A stretch of DNA of 64,000 bases from Arthrobacter sp. Hiyo4 (GTDB lineage Bacteria; Actinomycetota; Actinomycetes; Actinomycetales; Micrococcaceae): positions 2,976,001-3,040,000 of the forward strand of contig AP014718.1 of the NCBI GenBank assembly GCA_002370555.1, written 5' to 3'. Made by a program: the position numbers and the translations under genes. Below, piece by piece: positions 29,230 through 43,455 of the stretch (positions are counted from its first letter, which is position 1; each line of letters starts with the position of its first letter). Under the pieces are notes generated by a model. The model searched no databases, was not told the DNA's origin, and saw only the letters and a program-made list of their open reading frames with translations.

Positions 29230-29243
29230 GACGCGCGGGACGG

Positions 29244-30098
29244 TCAGCGCAGAACGACTGTGCGCCCGCCGTCGAGCATGACCCGGCCTTCACAGTGCCA
29301 CCGGACCGCGTTGCTCAGCGCCTTGCACTCGGCGTCGCGGCCCACGCGCACCAGGTCGTCCGCCGTGTACGTGTGGTCCACGTCGATGACCTGCTGGGCG
29401 ATGATCGGTCCCTCATCCAGCTCCGCGTTGACGTAGTGCGCCGTGGCGCCCACGGTCTTGACGCCGCGGTCGTAGGCCTGGTGGTACGGCTTGGCGCCCT
29501 TGAAGCTGGGCAGGAACGAGTGGTGGATGTTGATGGTCCGGCCCGTCAGCTGGGCCGACAGCTCATCGCTGAGGACCTGCATGTAGCGGGCCAGGACCAC
29601 CAGCTCCACATCGTATTCATCCACGAGCTCCAGCAGGCGCGCTTCCTGCGCCGGCTTGGTCTCCTGGGTGACCGGGAGGTGGAAGAACGGGATGCCGTGC
29701 CACTTCACCAGGTCCTCGTGGTCCGTGTGGTTGGAGACCACGGCCACGATTTCCACCGGCAGGTCTCCCGTGCGGGCCCGGAACAACAGGTCGTTGAGGC
29801 AGTGCCCGAACCTGGACACCATCACCAGGACCCGGCGCTTGCGGCCGTGCGGCTCCAGCTGCCAGTTCATGGCCCACTCAGCGGCCAAGGGCTCGAAGTC
29901 CCGGCGCAGGTCCTCCGTGGTCAGCGGCTGCTTGCCGGATTCGAAATGCACCCGCATAAAGAACTGCCGGGCCTGGCGGTCACCGAAGTGCTGGGTGTCG
30001 ATGATGTCGCAGTCGTGATCCAGCAGGTACCCGGTGATCGCGTGGACGATCCCCGGCGACTCGGCGCAGTTGACGGTCAGAACATGTTCGGTTGCCAC
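29244..30098 (-). CDS. purU: formyltetrahydrofolate deformylase
   Basis: An intact 284-residue enzyme that hydrolyses 10-formyl-tetrahydrofolate to formate and tetrahydrofolate. The N-terminal ACT domain (LTVNCAESPGIVHAITGYLL) is followed by the formyltransferase fold: VLVMVSRFGHCLNDLL, VEIVAVVSNH, LVVLARYMQVLS, the catalytic INIHHSFLPSFKGAKPYHQA, and Asp in ELDEGPIIAQQ. It starts one base after the permease stop. It is the last gene of the C1/glycine cluster, where it would recycle tetrahydrofolate. Confidence 0.95.
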   Translation of the reverse strand: MATEHVLTVNCAESPGIVHAITGYLLDHDCDIIDTQHFGDRQARQFFMRVHFESGKQPLTTEDLRRDFEPLAAEWAMNWQLEPHGRKRRVLVMVSRFGHCLNDLLFRARTGDLPVEIVAVVSNHTDHEDLVKWHGIPFFHLPVTQETKPAQEARLLELVDEYDVELVVLARYMQVLSDELSAQLTGRTINIHHSFLPSFKGAKPYHQAYDRGVKTVGATAHYVNAELDEGPIIAQQVIDVDHTYTADDLVRVGRDAECKALSNAVRWHCEGRVMLDGGRTVVLR

Positions 30099-31625
30099 TT
30101 AGTTCTCCCGCGATGCCTTCGCGTCGGCCAGCTCAGCGTCGGAGAGCCCAGCGTCGGCGAGCCCAGCGTCGGCGGCGGCCTTCTCCTCGGCCACTTCCTT
30201 CTCGCCGGCGAGGTCCTTCTGGAACTCCGCGTAGCGGGCCAGGTGGGACGGGCGCTTGCGCAGGATGACCCAGGCGACGCCCAGCAGGACGAACCAGATG
30301 GGGGTGACCAGCAGCGCCACCAGCGTGTCCGGCTGAGTGGTCAGCGCCCACAGGACGAAGGCGAAGAACGCGAACACCACCCAGACCATGGGGATGCCGC
30401 CTGGCATCTTGTACTTGGATGACTCGTGCAGGTGCGGACGGCGTGACCGGAACTTCAGGTAGCTGGCAAGGATGATGGACCAGACAAAGACGAAGCAGAC
30501 GGCGGACACGGTGGTGACCATGTCGAAGGCCTTGCCGATGTCCGAGCCCGCGTACATCAGGATGACGCCGGAGAGCAGCAGGATGCAGGAGAGGAACAGG
30601 GCGTTCTGCGGGACCTTGCGGGCGGACAGGCGGCTGAACAGGGTGGGGGCATCGCCCTCCTGGGCGAGGCCGTAGACCATGCGGGAGGTGGAGTAGATGC
30701 CGGAGTTGGCCGAGGACATGGCCGAGCTGAGCACCACCAGGTTCACCACGGTGGCTGCGGCGCCGAGGCCGGCCAGGGAAAACATGGCGATGAACGGGCT
30801 GTGGCCGGCCTGGAACTGGGTCCACGGGGTAACCGACATGAGGATGATGAGGGCGCCCACGTAGAAGAGCAGGACGCGGATGGGGATGGAGTTGATGGCC
30901 TTGGGCAGGTTCTTCTCGGGGTCCTTGGCCTCGGCGGCGGTGGTGCCCACGAGTTCAATACCCACAAACGCGAACACGGCGATCTGGAAGCCTGCAACGA
31001 AGCCCATGAATTCGTTCGGGAACATGCCGCCGTGGCTCCACAGGTTCGTGAAGGTGGCCGGGCCGGCGTCGGACTGGAAACCGCTGAAGATCATGAACAG
31101 GCCCACAATGATGAGCGCGGCGATGGCGATGATCTTGATCAGCGCGAACCAGAACTCGGTCTCACCGAACGCCCGCACCGTTGCGAGGTTCAGCAGCAGG
31201 AGGATGGCCACGGTGGCCAGGCCCGGGATCCACAGCGGCAGCGAGGGCCAGAGTTCCTTCGAGTAGCCGGCGATGGCGATCACGTCCGCGATCCCGGTGA
31301 TCACCCAGCAGAACCAGTAGGTCCAGCCGGTGAAGAAGCCGGCCCACGGGCCAAGGAGGTCCGCGGCGAAGTCGCTGAAGGACTTGTAGTTCAGGTTGGA
31401 CAGCAGCAGTTCGCCCATGGCCCGCATGACAAAGAACAGCATGAAGCCGATGATCATGTAGACGAAAATGACGGACGGGCCGGCGGCCGAGATGGTTTTG
31501 CCGGAGCCCATGAACAGGCCCGTGCCGATGGCGCCGCCAATGGCGATCAGCTGGATGTGCCTGTTGCTGAGCTGGCGCTCAAGGTGGGGCGTGTTGCCCG
31601 GGGTGGTGACGGTTTTACTGCTCAC
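30099..31625 (-). CDS. amino acid permease of the AAT/APC family
   Basis: An intact 508-residue transporter with 12 predicted helices. The family opening is LSNRHIQLIAIGGAIGTGLF followed by MGSGKTISAAGPSVIF; later GIELVGTTAAEAKDPEKNLP and SSANSGIYSTSRMVYGLAQE. It resembles D-serine/D-alanine/glycine (CycA) permeases, and a glycine or serine substrate fits the cluster, but specificity is not provable here. The C-terminal tail repeats five-residue units (ADAGL, SDAEL). The GTG start follows GAGGAG and overlaps the metF stop (GTGA). No stop separates the metF frame from it, which would falsely suggest a fusion. Confidence 0.88.
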   Translation of the reverse strand: MSSKTVTTPGNTPHLERQLSNRHIQLIAIGGAIGTGLFMGSGKTISAAGPSVIFVYMIIGFMLFFVMRAMGELLLSNLNYKSFSDFAADLLGPWAGFFTGWTYWFCWVITGIADVIAIAGYSKELWPSLPLWIPGLATVAILLLLNLATVRAFGETEFWFALIKIIAIAALIIVGLFMIFSGFQSDAGPATFTNLWSHGGMFPNEFMGFVAGFQIAVFAFVGIELVGTTAAEAKDPEKNLPKAINSIPIRVLLFYVGALIILMSVTPWTQFQAGHSPFIAMFSLAGLGAAATVVNLVVLSSAMSSANSGIYSTSRMVYGLAQEGDAPTLFSRLSARKVPQNALFLSCILLLSGVILMYAGSDIGKAFDMVTTVSAVCFVFVWSIILASYLKFRSRRPHLHESSKYKMPGGIPMVWVVFAFFAFVLWALTTQPDTLVALLVTPIWFVLLGVAWVILRKRPSHLARYAEFQKDLAGEKEVAEEKAAADAGLADAGLSDAELADAKASREN

Positions 31626-32443
31626 GTGCTGCTCCTCGAATCGATGCTGGCTGGAGTGCCGGTGGGGATGACGCGGGGCCCGCTTCGTTGGGGCCGCATC
31701 GAGGTTGTTGAAGCTGTACAGGTGGATCCCTGCGATGCCGGGCTGGCTTTCGAGCCCGGCAACCAGGGTGTGGGGTGAGTAGCGGTCGCCGCTGAGCAGC
31801 TTCCGCGCCAAAGTTCCTTTGCTGCTGAGGAACTTCAGCGAACTTCCGACGCCGATCTGCGTGGCGAGTGCCAGCAGCTTGGTCCGCGGGACGGACCCCG
31901 CCACGCCCACCCAGACGGGCAGGTTCACGCCTTCGCGGCGCAGGAGCGCCGCGTAGGCGAGGATTTTGGGGCGTCGAAGCACATCTGGGTGACCACGTGC
32001 GTGGCCAGGTGCTGCTTGTCCTGCAGGGCATCGAGCAGGTCCAGGGCGGCCACGGTGGGGTGGCCTTCCGGGTAGCCGGCCACGCCTGCGCGCATCCGGC
32101 CGCCGGTGTACTGGGCGATGTCCTCGAGCAGCGGGAGGGCTGAGCCGTACGGCCCGGCCGGCTGCTTCCGGTCGCCACCGACCACAAACACCTCGCCGAT
32201 CCCGGCACCGTCGCACTCCCGCATGATCCGGGTCAGTTCGGCCTGGTCATGGATGCTGCGCGCGGCCAGGTGCGGGATGACGGTGTAGCCGAGCGTGCTC
32301 AGCTCTACCGAGGTGCGCATGGTCCGCTCTATGCCGTGGTGCGGCAGGCATGTCATGGTCAGTGTGGTGGTCAGTGGAACCAGGGCCTGGACCTTGTCCA
32401 CAATCCCGGTTGAGGGGATGATTTCGATTCTTGTCGGGAACAT
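31622..32443 (-). CDS. metF: methylenetetrahydrofolate reductase
   Basis: About 274 residues, near the short end for the family. Features are EIIPSTGIVDKVQALVPLT, TLTMTCLPHHGIERT, TVIPHLAARS, VFVVGGDRKQPAGPYGSA, RAGVAGYPEGHP and GIHLYSFNNLDAAPTK. It reduces methylene-tetrahydrofolate to methyl-tetrahydrofolate. One base is lost near 31955 (between QMCFDAP and KILAYAALL). A further frame change near 31676 best restores an end overlapping the permease GTG as GTGA. AAAGGACC precedes ATG 32443. The exact C-terminus is uncertain. Confidence 0.85.
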
Positions 32444-32485
32444 CTTCGGTCCTTTCTGGGTCTCGGCCGTGAACACAGGGAAGTG

Positions 32486-33496
32486 TCAGCTGGCGCGGGC
32501 GGCGAGCAGTGAGCTGGCTTCCTGGCGGGTGCTGCCGGAGGACTCGATGTGGGCGAGCTGGGCGGGGATTTCCCAGCCCTTCTTGCGCATCGCGGTGGCC
32601 CAGAGCCGGCCGGCCCGGTACGAGGAACGGACCAGCGGGCCGGACATGACGCCGAGGAAGCCGATCTCGTTGGCCTCGTCCTGGAGGTCCACGAACTCCT
32701 GCGGCTTGACCCAGCGGTCCACCGGCAGGTGCCGCTCACTCGGGCGCAGGTACTGGGTGATGGTGATCAGGTCACACCCTGCCTCGTGCAGGTCCCGCAG
32801 CGCCTCGGAGATCTCCTCGCGGGTCTCACCCATGCCCAGGATCAGGTTGGACTTGGTCACCATCCCCAGCTTCCGGCCCTGGGTGATGACATCCAGGGAC
32901 CGGTCATACCGGAACGCCGGCCGGATGCGCTTGAAAATCCGGGGCACGGTCTCGACGTTGTGCGCGAAGACCTCCGGCTTCGAATCACAGATCGCCGCGA
33001 TGTGCTCGGGCTTGCCGGAGAAGTCAGGGATCAGCAGTTCGACGCCGGTGCCCGGGTTCAGCTCGTGGATCTTCCGGACCGTCTCGGCATACAGCCACAC
33101 ACCCTCATCGGCCAGGTCATCCCGGGCCACCCCGGTCACCGTGGCGTAGCGCAGCTGCATGGCCAGGACCGACCGGGCCACCTTCGTGGGCTCGAACATG
33201 TCCACCGGGGAGGGCTTGCCCGTGTCGATCTGGCAGAAATCACAGCGCCGGGTGCATTCGGACCCGCCGATCAGGAACGTGGCTTCCTTGTCTTCCCAGC
33301 ACTCAAAAATGTTCGGGCAGCCGGCCTCCTCACACACCGTGTGCAGGCCTTCCTTCTTGACCAGGTTCTTGAGCTGGACATACTCCGGACCCATCTGGAC
33401 CTTCGCCTTGATCCACTCCGGCTTCCGCTCCACAGGTACTGCAGAGTTGCGCTGCTCAACGCGCAGCAGCTTCCGGCCTTCTGGTGCCAGTGTCAT
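32486..33496 (-). CDS. lipA: lipoyl synthase
   Basis: An intact 336-residue radical-SAM enzyme inserting two sulfurs into octanoyl-lysine. Both clusters are visible: the auxiliary cluster [12 protein letters not shown] and the radical-[11 protein letters not shown], with [18 protein letters not shown] after. Its place between sdaA and metF suggests it serves the lipoyl-lysine of GcvH encoded upstream. It may be a pathway-dedicated copy in addition to a housekeeping lipA elsewhere; the window cannot show that. It starts 13 bp after the sdaA stop. Confidence 0.95.
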   Translation of the reverse strand: MTLAPEGRKLLRVEQRNSAVPVERKPEWIKAKVQMGPEYVQLKNLVKKEGLHTVCEEAGCPNIFECWEDKEATFLIGGSECTRRCDFCQIDTGKPSPVDMFEPTKVARSVLAMQLRYATVTGVARDDLADEGVWLYAETVRKIHELNPGTGVELLIPDFSGKPEHIAAICDSKPEVFAHNVETVPRIFKRIRPAFRYDRSLDVITQGRKLGMVTKSNLILGMGETREEISEALRDLHEAGCDLITITQYLRPSERHLPVDRWVKPQEFVDLQDEANEIGFLGVMSGPLVRSSYRAGRLWATAMRKKGWEIPAQLAHIESSGSTRQEASSLLAARAS

Positions 33497-33509
33497 CGGT
33501 TCTCTTCCC

Positions 33510-34905
33510 TTAGCATTCCACTACGTTGACGGCGAGGCCGCCCATGGCTGTTTCCTTGTACTTGGAGCTCATGTCCCTGCCGGTCTCGCGCATGGTCACG
33601 ATCACCTCATCCAGGGACACCCGGTGTGTGCCGTCCCCCACAGGGCCATCTTCGCGGCGTTGATGGCCTTGGCGGCCGCGATCGCGTTCCGCTCGATGCA
33701 GGGAACCTGCACCAGCCCGCCGATCGGATCGCACGTCAGGCCCAGGTTGTGTTCCATCGCGATCTCCGCGGCGTTCTCCACTTGCTGGGGTGTGCCGCCC
33801 AGGACCTCGGCGAGGGCGCCGGCCGCCATGGACGACGCCGATCCCACCTCGCCCTGGCAGCCCACCTCGGCACCCGAAATGGATGCCTGTTCCTTGTACA
33901 GCACCCCGATGGCACCGGCCGTGAGCAGGAACTTGACCACAACGTCGTCGCGGTCTTCCTGCGTGGCCTTGTCCATGCCGGGTGCGAAATGCAGTGCATA
34001 ATACAGGACCGCCGGGATGATCCCGGCAGCGCCGTTGGTGGGTGCCGTGACAACCCGGCCGCCGGACGCGTTCTCCTCGTTCACTGCCAGGGCGATGAGG
34101 TTCACCCATTCCTGCCAGTATTTCGGGTCCCGGTCCTTGTCCTCCTTTTCGAGGCGCTCGTGCCAGTCCGGAGCACGACGGCGGACCTTCAGTCCGCCGG
34201 GCAGCAGCCCTCGCGCTTGAGGCTGGTTGCCACACACTCCTCCATGACGGAGTAGATGTGCAGCAGGCCTTCGCGGATTTCCACTTCGGTGCGGGAAGCT
34301 CGCTCGTTGACGAACATGATGTCGCCGATGGACAGGCCCTTGGACTGGCACCGGCCCAGCAGCTCCGCCGCGGTGCGGAACGGCAGCGGCAGTTCCTTCT
34401 TGGACTCGTCCAGTTCCTTCAGGGCCGCGTCCTCTTCGCCTTCGCGGACAATGAAGCCGCCGCCCACGGAGAAGAATGTTGCCTTGTGCAGGACTTCGCC
34501 CGCCTCGTCAGTGACCGTGAAGGTCATGCCGTTGGTGTGCCGCGGCAGGACAGTGAGCGGACGCAGGACCATGTCCTTGACCCCGTACGGCAGGGGTACG
34601 GAACCGGCGAGCTGGAGGGTGCCGGTTTCGGCGATCGCGGCGAGCCGCTCCTCCACCTCGTCCGGCAGGATCTTTTCCGGGTGGAAACCCTCCAGGCCCA
34701 GCAGGATGGCTGTCATGGTGCCGTGGCCGTGGCCCGTGGCCGCCAGCGACCCGTACAGGTCCACCCGCAGCCCGGCCACCTTGTCCAGGCTGCCGGAGCC
34801 CTTGAGCTCCTCGGCAAACACCGCGGCAGCCCGCATCGGCCCCACAGTGTGAGAGCTCGAGGGCCCGATCCCGACGGAGAACAAATCAAAGACTCCAACG
34901 GCCAT
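33510..34905 (-). CDS. sdaA: L-serine ammonia-lyase (single chain, iron-sulfur type)
   Basis: About 465 residues. The enzyme deaminates serine to pyruvate. The N-terminal beta domain ([20 protein letters not shown]) and the alpha domain with the [4Fe-4S] cysteines ([39 protein letters not shown]) are fused, as in other type II enzymes. Two single-base losses are inferred, near 34198 (before [13 protein letters not shown]) and near 33640 (before [18 protein letters not shown]). It follows glyA across a structured spacer, so glycine flows to serine and then to pyruvate. Confidence 0.93.
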
Positions 34906-34967
34906 GTGCGTTTCCTAACTAATTAATTCTTCAGAGATGTGCGCCCGCCGAACACGGTGCTGCACGA

Positions 34968-35053
34968 GGTGCCGGCCGGAGCCGGACTTTTCGAAAGCGT
35001 GCGTCAAAGCGAGGAACGAGCAGCACGCGTGAAAAGTCCGGTCCGCCGGCACC
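34968..35053. repeat. large imperfect hairpin between glyA and sdaA
   Basis: The segment 34968-34992 (GGTGCCGGCC ... GGACTTTTC) is complementary to 35031-35053 (GAAAAGTCCGG ... CCGGCACC) with small bulges. The 38-nt loop itself holds CGTGCG and CACGCG. Read leftward it lies just after the glyA stop, where it could act as a partial terminator, a 3'-end stabiliser or an attenuator before sdaA. Confidence 0.65.
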
Positions 35054-35061
35054 GGAGGTGA

Positions 35062-36367
<1,306 letters not shown>

Positions 36368-36371
<4 letters not shown>

Positions 36372-36751
36372 AGTTCGCCACCGTTTACTTCGGCGTATTC
36401 CTGCGCGGAAAGGAGCGGACCCTCTTCGGTAACGGTGACCTTGAACAGCCAGCCGGCACCGTAGGGATCGGAGTTGATCAGTGCGGGATCGCCGACGGCG
36501 TCTTCGTTGATTTCCGTGACCTCGCCCGTCACCGGGGAGTACAGGTCGGAGACGGACTTGGTGGACTCGATCTCGCCGCAGGTCTCCCCCGCGGTCACGG
36601 TGGAGCCAACCTCGGGCAGGTCCACGTAGACAATGTCGCCCAGCGCCTCAGCGGCAACAGCGGACACGCCAACAACGGACGGACCAGAGCCATCAAAGGC
36701 AATCCACTCGTGCTCGGCGGAGTACTTCAGTTCAGCGGCAACCTTGGCCAT
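36368..36751 (-). CDS. gcvH: glycine cleavage system H protein
   Basis: An intact 127-residue lipoyl carrier. The lipoylated Lys is in [14 protein letters not shown], with [15 protein letters not shown] and [11 protein letters not shown] around it. It shuttles the aminomethyl group between GcvP and GcvT. AAGGATTAG precedes ATG 36751. It is separated from gcvT by a 112-bp spacer carrying the 32-bp-phased repeat. Confidence 0.96.
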
Positions 36752-36782
36752 GTTGTCTAATCCTTAAGTTTAGGGTTCAAAA

Positions 36783-36858
36783 GTGAGAGAGCGTTCGCCC
36801 AAACACCGCAAAAGGTGAGAGAGCGTCGGCCCAAAACGTGCGAAAGGTGAGAGAGGGT
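36783..36858 (+). repeat. 32-bp-phased GTGAGAGAGCGT array, cluster 1
   Basis: Cores start at 36783, 36815 and 36847, each exactly 32 bp apart. The third is GTGAGAGAGGGT. The 20-nt linkers are related but not identical (GCCCAAA and AAAG shared). It fills the gcvT-gcvH spacer and so lies inside the operon transcript. Confidence 0.85.
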
Positions 36859-36863
36859 CTGGG

Positions 36864-37975
<1,112 letters not shown>

Positions 37976-37997
37976 TGTGAAAGCCTTTCACACGAAA

Positions 37998-40850
<2,853 letters not shown>

Positions 40851-40903
40851 GAAGGAACTCCATAATTCAGGTGGCGCGCTGGGTACGCCACATTGATTCG
40901 GGT

Positions 40904-41103
40904 TCCTCCCCGCTCTGTATTGGACCTGAGAGTTTCCGCACCCACCTGCTTGCTGCAGGGAGGCGCTTGCACCGTCGGTGAGCCCGTTGCCGGACTGCTT
41001 TCCAGAGTTGCCTAACCGCGGCGGTACGTGGGCCTGAGAGATTCCTGGGGAGGATTTGCTCCTACGGCGCCTGCTGAACGTACCGGCAGGACTCTCCCGC
41101 CGC
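40904..41103 (-). promoter_or_regulatory. tandem glycine riboswitch
   Basis: Read leftward, the first aptamer starts GGCGGGAGAGTCC near 41100 and carries GCGCCGTAGGAGCAAATCC and TCTCTCAGGCCCA. The second starts at CAACTCTGGAAAGCAG and carries CGACGGTGCAAGCGCC and AACTCTCAGGTCC near 40925. These are the conserved cores of both aptamers of glycine (gcvT-type) riboswitches. The region ends about 55 bp before the gcvP start. Confidence 0.93.
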
Positions 41104-41746
41104 AGATCAAAAGCATGTGCCAGTTTGTCCGTGACACGTCTCACAGGTTAGCCGGATTTCAGGCCGCGTGCAAGATTTCCGGCGGCGACGGCGGCAGGGA
41201 CAGTGGATCCCAGCGCCACGTGGATGACGTTGTGCAGCCCACAGCCGACCGTAACTGTGCGGCACGTGGATCACGTCAGACTTCGCACGGTCGTTTCTGA
41301 ACCAGTCGCACTTTTCCGGGTGAGTCACGCCTCAGGCTGAACGAGTACCGGGTAGACGGAGTCGTGGCAGGTTCCGGTAAGTCGGGTACTGGGTACTCGT
41401 TCTTTCGCTCGGGGCCGTCCGTAGACTCCGGCTACCGGACGCCGCGATCCGCGCCCCGGTCCGAGCAAAATCTGAAGGGGCATTGAGCTCACATGAGAAC
41501 AACTTCTCTTAGAGTGGCAGCCGCGTCGGCGGCGTTGGCAGAGGCGGGACCATCGCTGCTGCCCCGCCCGTCGTTGCCCGTTCAGGAACCTTGGGCGGCC
41601 GCGCGGCGGGAGTTCCTCACGTCCCTTGATCAAGTCTTTCGGATTTTGCGTGCAATCTGCGTCATATTCCCGTAAGTCGGGCGATTACTTAGATATGGAC
41701 CTGACGTCCATCAGCATTTTTCAGGGTATTCACATTGGAGGACTTC
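41104..41746. other. 643-bp intergenic region upstream of the riboswitch and the sigma operon
   Basis: It must contain the leftward promoter of the glycine operon. CACGTGGATGACGT at 41217-41230 recurs as CACGTGGATCACGT at 41263-41276. AACGAGTACC (41340-41349) and GGTACTCGTT (41392-41401) form a perfect 10-bp inverted repeat followed by TTCTTTCG, terminator-like on the + strand. A 60-codon frame at 41493-41675 begins with a signal-peptide-like run (MRTTSLRVAAASAALA), possibly a broken small secreted protein. Nothing stronger was found. Confidence 0.4.
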
Positions 41747-42295
41747 ATGTCGTTCTTTACCGCATTGGTGACGAGTAAAATCGCGGCCGGGATTCTGGCC
41801 GGAGGAACTCTCGCCGCCGGAGGCGCGGCCACCGCAGCCTACACGGGGACACTTCCCGCGCCGCCCCAGCAGGCCAGCCATGAGGTCATCGGCGCCCCGG
41901 CACCAGCAGCCGCTTCCACGGCCGCTGAGCATAGGCACGCCGCAGGCCGGCACGGGAAAGCATCGAAGGCCGCCGATTCGCCGGCGCCGCGGCCGGACGC
42001 AACACCTGCGGGCCCGGACGCTACCGGTCCGGCAGCCTTCGGACTGTGCACGGCGTTCACCAACGGCGGCCTGGACCCAGCCTCAACCGCCTTTAAATCG
42101 TTGGCGACGGCAGCGAATGGCAGCGCGGATATCGCAGCGTACTGCAAATCCGTGCCAGTGCCCGGCCAGGCGGCTGACCATCGGCAGGAGAATCCGGGTA
42201 ACTCGGGCACGTCCGCATCACCGGGCAAGGGAACGCCGCCGGCGCAGGCTGACAAGGGCGTGTCGCACAAGCCTGCCACCGCAGGGAAACCCTGA
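41747..42295 (+). CDS. hypothetical membrane-anchored protein
   Basis: 182 residues. A single hydrophobic N-terminal segment (IAAGILAGGTLAAGGAATAA) is followed by a Pro/Ala-rich linker. A small module then reads FGLCTAFTNGGLDPASTAFK and NGSADIAAYCKSV, with two cysteines, before a polar tail. I have seen this module in actinobacterial proteins of unknown function but cannot name a family. The ATG at 41747 is chosen because TTGGAGGACTTC lies just upstream. It precedes a sigma-factor gene by 34 bp and may be in its regulon. Confidence 0.7.
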   Translation: MSFFTALVTSKIAAGILAGGTLAAGGAATAAYTGTLPAPPQQASHEVIGAPAPAAASTAAEHRHAAGRHGKASKAADSPAPRPDATPAGPDATGPAAFGLCTAFTNGGLDPASTAFKSLATAANGSADIAAYCKSVPVPGQAADHRQENPGNSGTSASPGKGTPPAQADKGVSHKPATAGKP

Positions 42296-42329
42296 CCCAG
42301 GCCGAACGGGGATGTCTGGAAGGCGGGGG

Positions 42330-42881
42330 ATGGACACGATCACTGACGACCTGGTGGCAGCGGGCCACGGGGACTGCGCATCGTTGTTCTCCACCGTCTA
42401 CCGGTCATTCTCACCGGCAGTCGCTGGCTATCTGCGGGCCGGCGGAGTGGACGATCCCGAGGGGGTCACCCACGATGTGTTCCTGGCCGTATACCCCAGA
42501 TTGACAGCGGTCAGCGGCGGAGCGAAAGGCCTCCGGGTACTGATCTTCTCCATCGCCCACGCCCGCCTCGTAGATCACCACCGCCGCCGCAGCAGAACAC
42601 CCGTCCCGATGGAATACGATCCCGGCAGGGACGACCGCCTGAGCGCATCGGCCGAGGACACGGTCCTGGACGGCAACGCCGAAGCCAACGCCCTGGCGAT
42701 GCTTGAGGGCCTCAGCGAGGATCATCGGGAAGTCCTCCGGCTGCGCATCATCGCCGAATTGTCCGTGAACGACGTCGCCTCCATCATGCAGAAGTCGCCA
42801 GGTGCCATAACGCAGCTCCAGCACCGGGCCCTGGCCAGCCTACGGAAGCTGCTCAAGGTTGAGACAAGGGTGCCCACATGA
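42330..42881 (+). CDS. ECF-type RNA polymerase sigma factor
   Basis: 183 residues, intact. Region 2 is visible as FSTVYRSFSPAVAGYLRAGG, DPEGVTHDVFLAVYPRL and AHARLVDHHRRRSR. Region 4 is LEGLSEDHREVLRLRIIAEL then SVNDVASIMQKSPGAITQLQ. ATG 42330 follows GGAAGGCGGGGG. The downstream gene overlaps its stop by ATGA and encodes a membrane protein, probably its anti-sigma factor. The controlled promoters were not identified. Confidence 0.85.
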   Translation: MDTITDDLVAAGHGDCASLFSTVYRSFSPAVAGYLRAGGVDDPEGVTHDVFLAVYPRLTAVSGGAKGLRVLIFSIAHARLVDHHRRRSRTPVPMEYDPGRDDRLSASAEDTVLDGNAEANALAMLEGLSEDHREVLRLRIIAELSVNDVASIMQKSPGAITQLQHRALASLRKLLKVETRVPT

Positions 42882-43455
42882 TCACCAGGCACACACTTCG
42901 CGACGAACAGGTAGTCGATGAACTTCTCCTGGAAACCGGCAGCGAAGATGCCCCTGACCTGAGAGCCGCACTGCTGGACCTGCGCTGTTTTGTGGCCAGT
43001 CCAGCTGTGCTTCCTTCCGCTGAACTTGCAGCACTCATGGCCATCGGACCGGCCAGCCTGGACGCCCGCCGCCGGCGCAACCACCGCCGAAGCGCCTTCA
43101 CGGCCGTGGCCATTGCAGCGGCCATGGGAGTTGGCACAGCGGCCATGGCCGCGGCCGATCCCGGATTCCGCGAAAATGCGCAACAGGCCATCACCACCGT
43201 GATCGACGCTGTCACGCACGGCCACTCGGGAAGGCCAACACCCGCCCCAGCCCCGGTTCCACGAAGGCGCCCGCCCACGTTCCCGGTCTTCCAGCACCTG
43301 CCCAAGGCAACCCGGCGCGTTCCGGCACGAACCCCGCATCATCGCCGGTGATCCCGCCAAACAACGGAACGGCGAACGTGCCTGCACCCGCCGTCCCCCA
43401 GAAGCCAGGGACCCGGCCTGCACCCGCATCTCCGTCTTTCAAGGCCCACAGTTAG
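42878..43455 (+). CDS. probable membrane anti-sigma factor
   Basis: About 192 residues. The cytoplasmic N-terminus (RDEQVVDELLLETGSEDAPD) is followed by RRRRNHRRSAFTAVAIAAAM, one membrane helix, and a long Pro/Ala/Thr-rich outside tail. No zinc-binding HxxxCxxC of ZAS anti-sigma factors is seen, so the assignment rests on coupling to the sigma gene and topology. One base is lost near 43262; after it the tail reads TKAPAHVPGLPAPAQG and ends SPSFKAHS. Confidence 0.62.

Noticed and set aside
29187..30422. A 411-codon rightward frame across purU
   Set aside because: Antisense shadow of purU and the permease end; rich in His/Gln/Val as expected for such shadows.
30099..32216. A 705-codon open frame joining metF to the amino acid permease
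   Set aside because: The first 60 or so residues are out-of-frame nonsense and the rest is the metF tail running without a stop into the permease because of missing bases. The permease has its own GTG and GAGGAG site.
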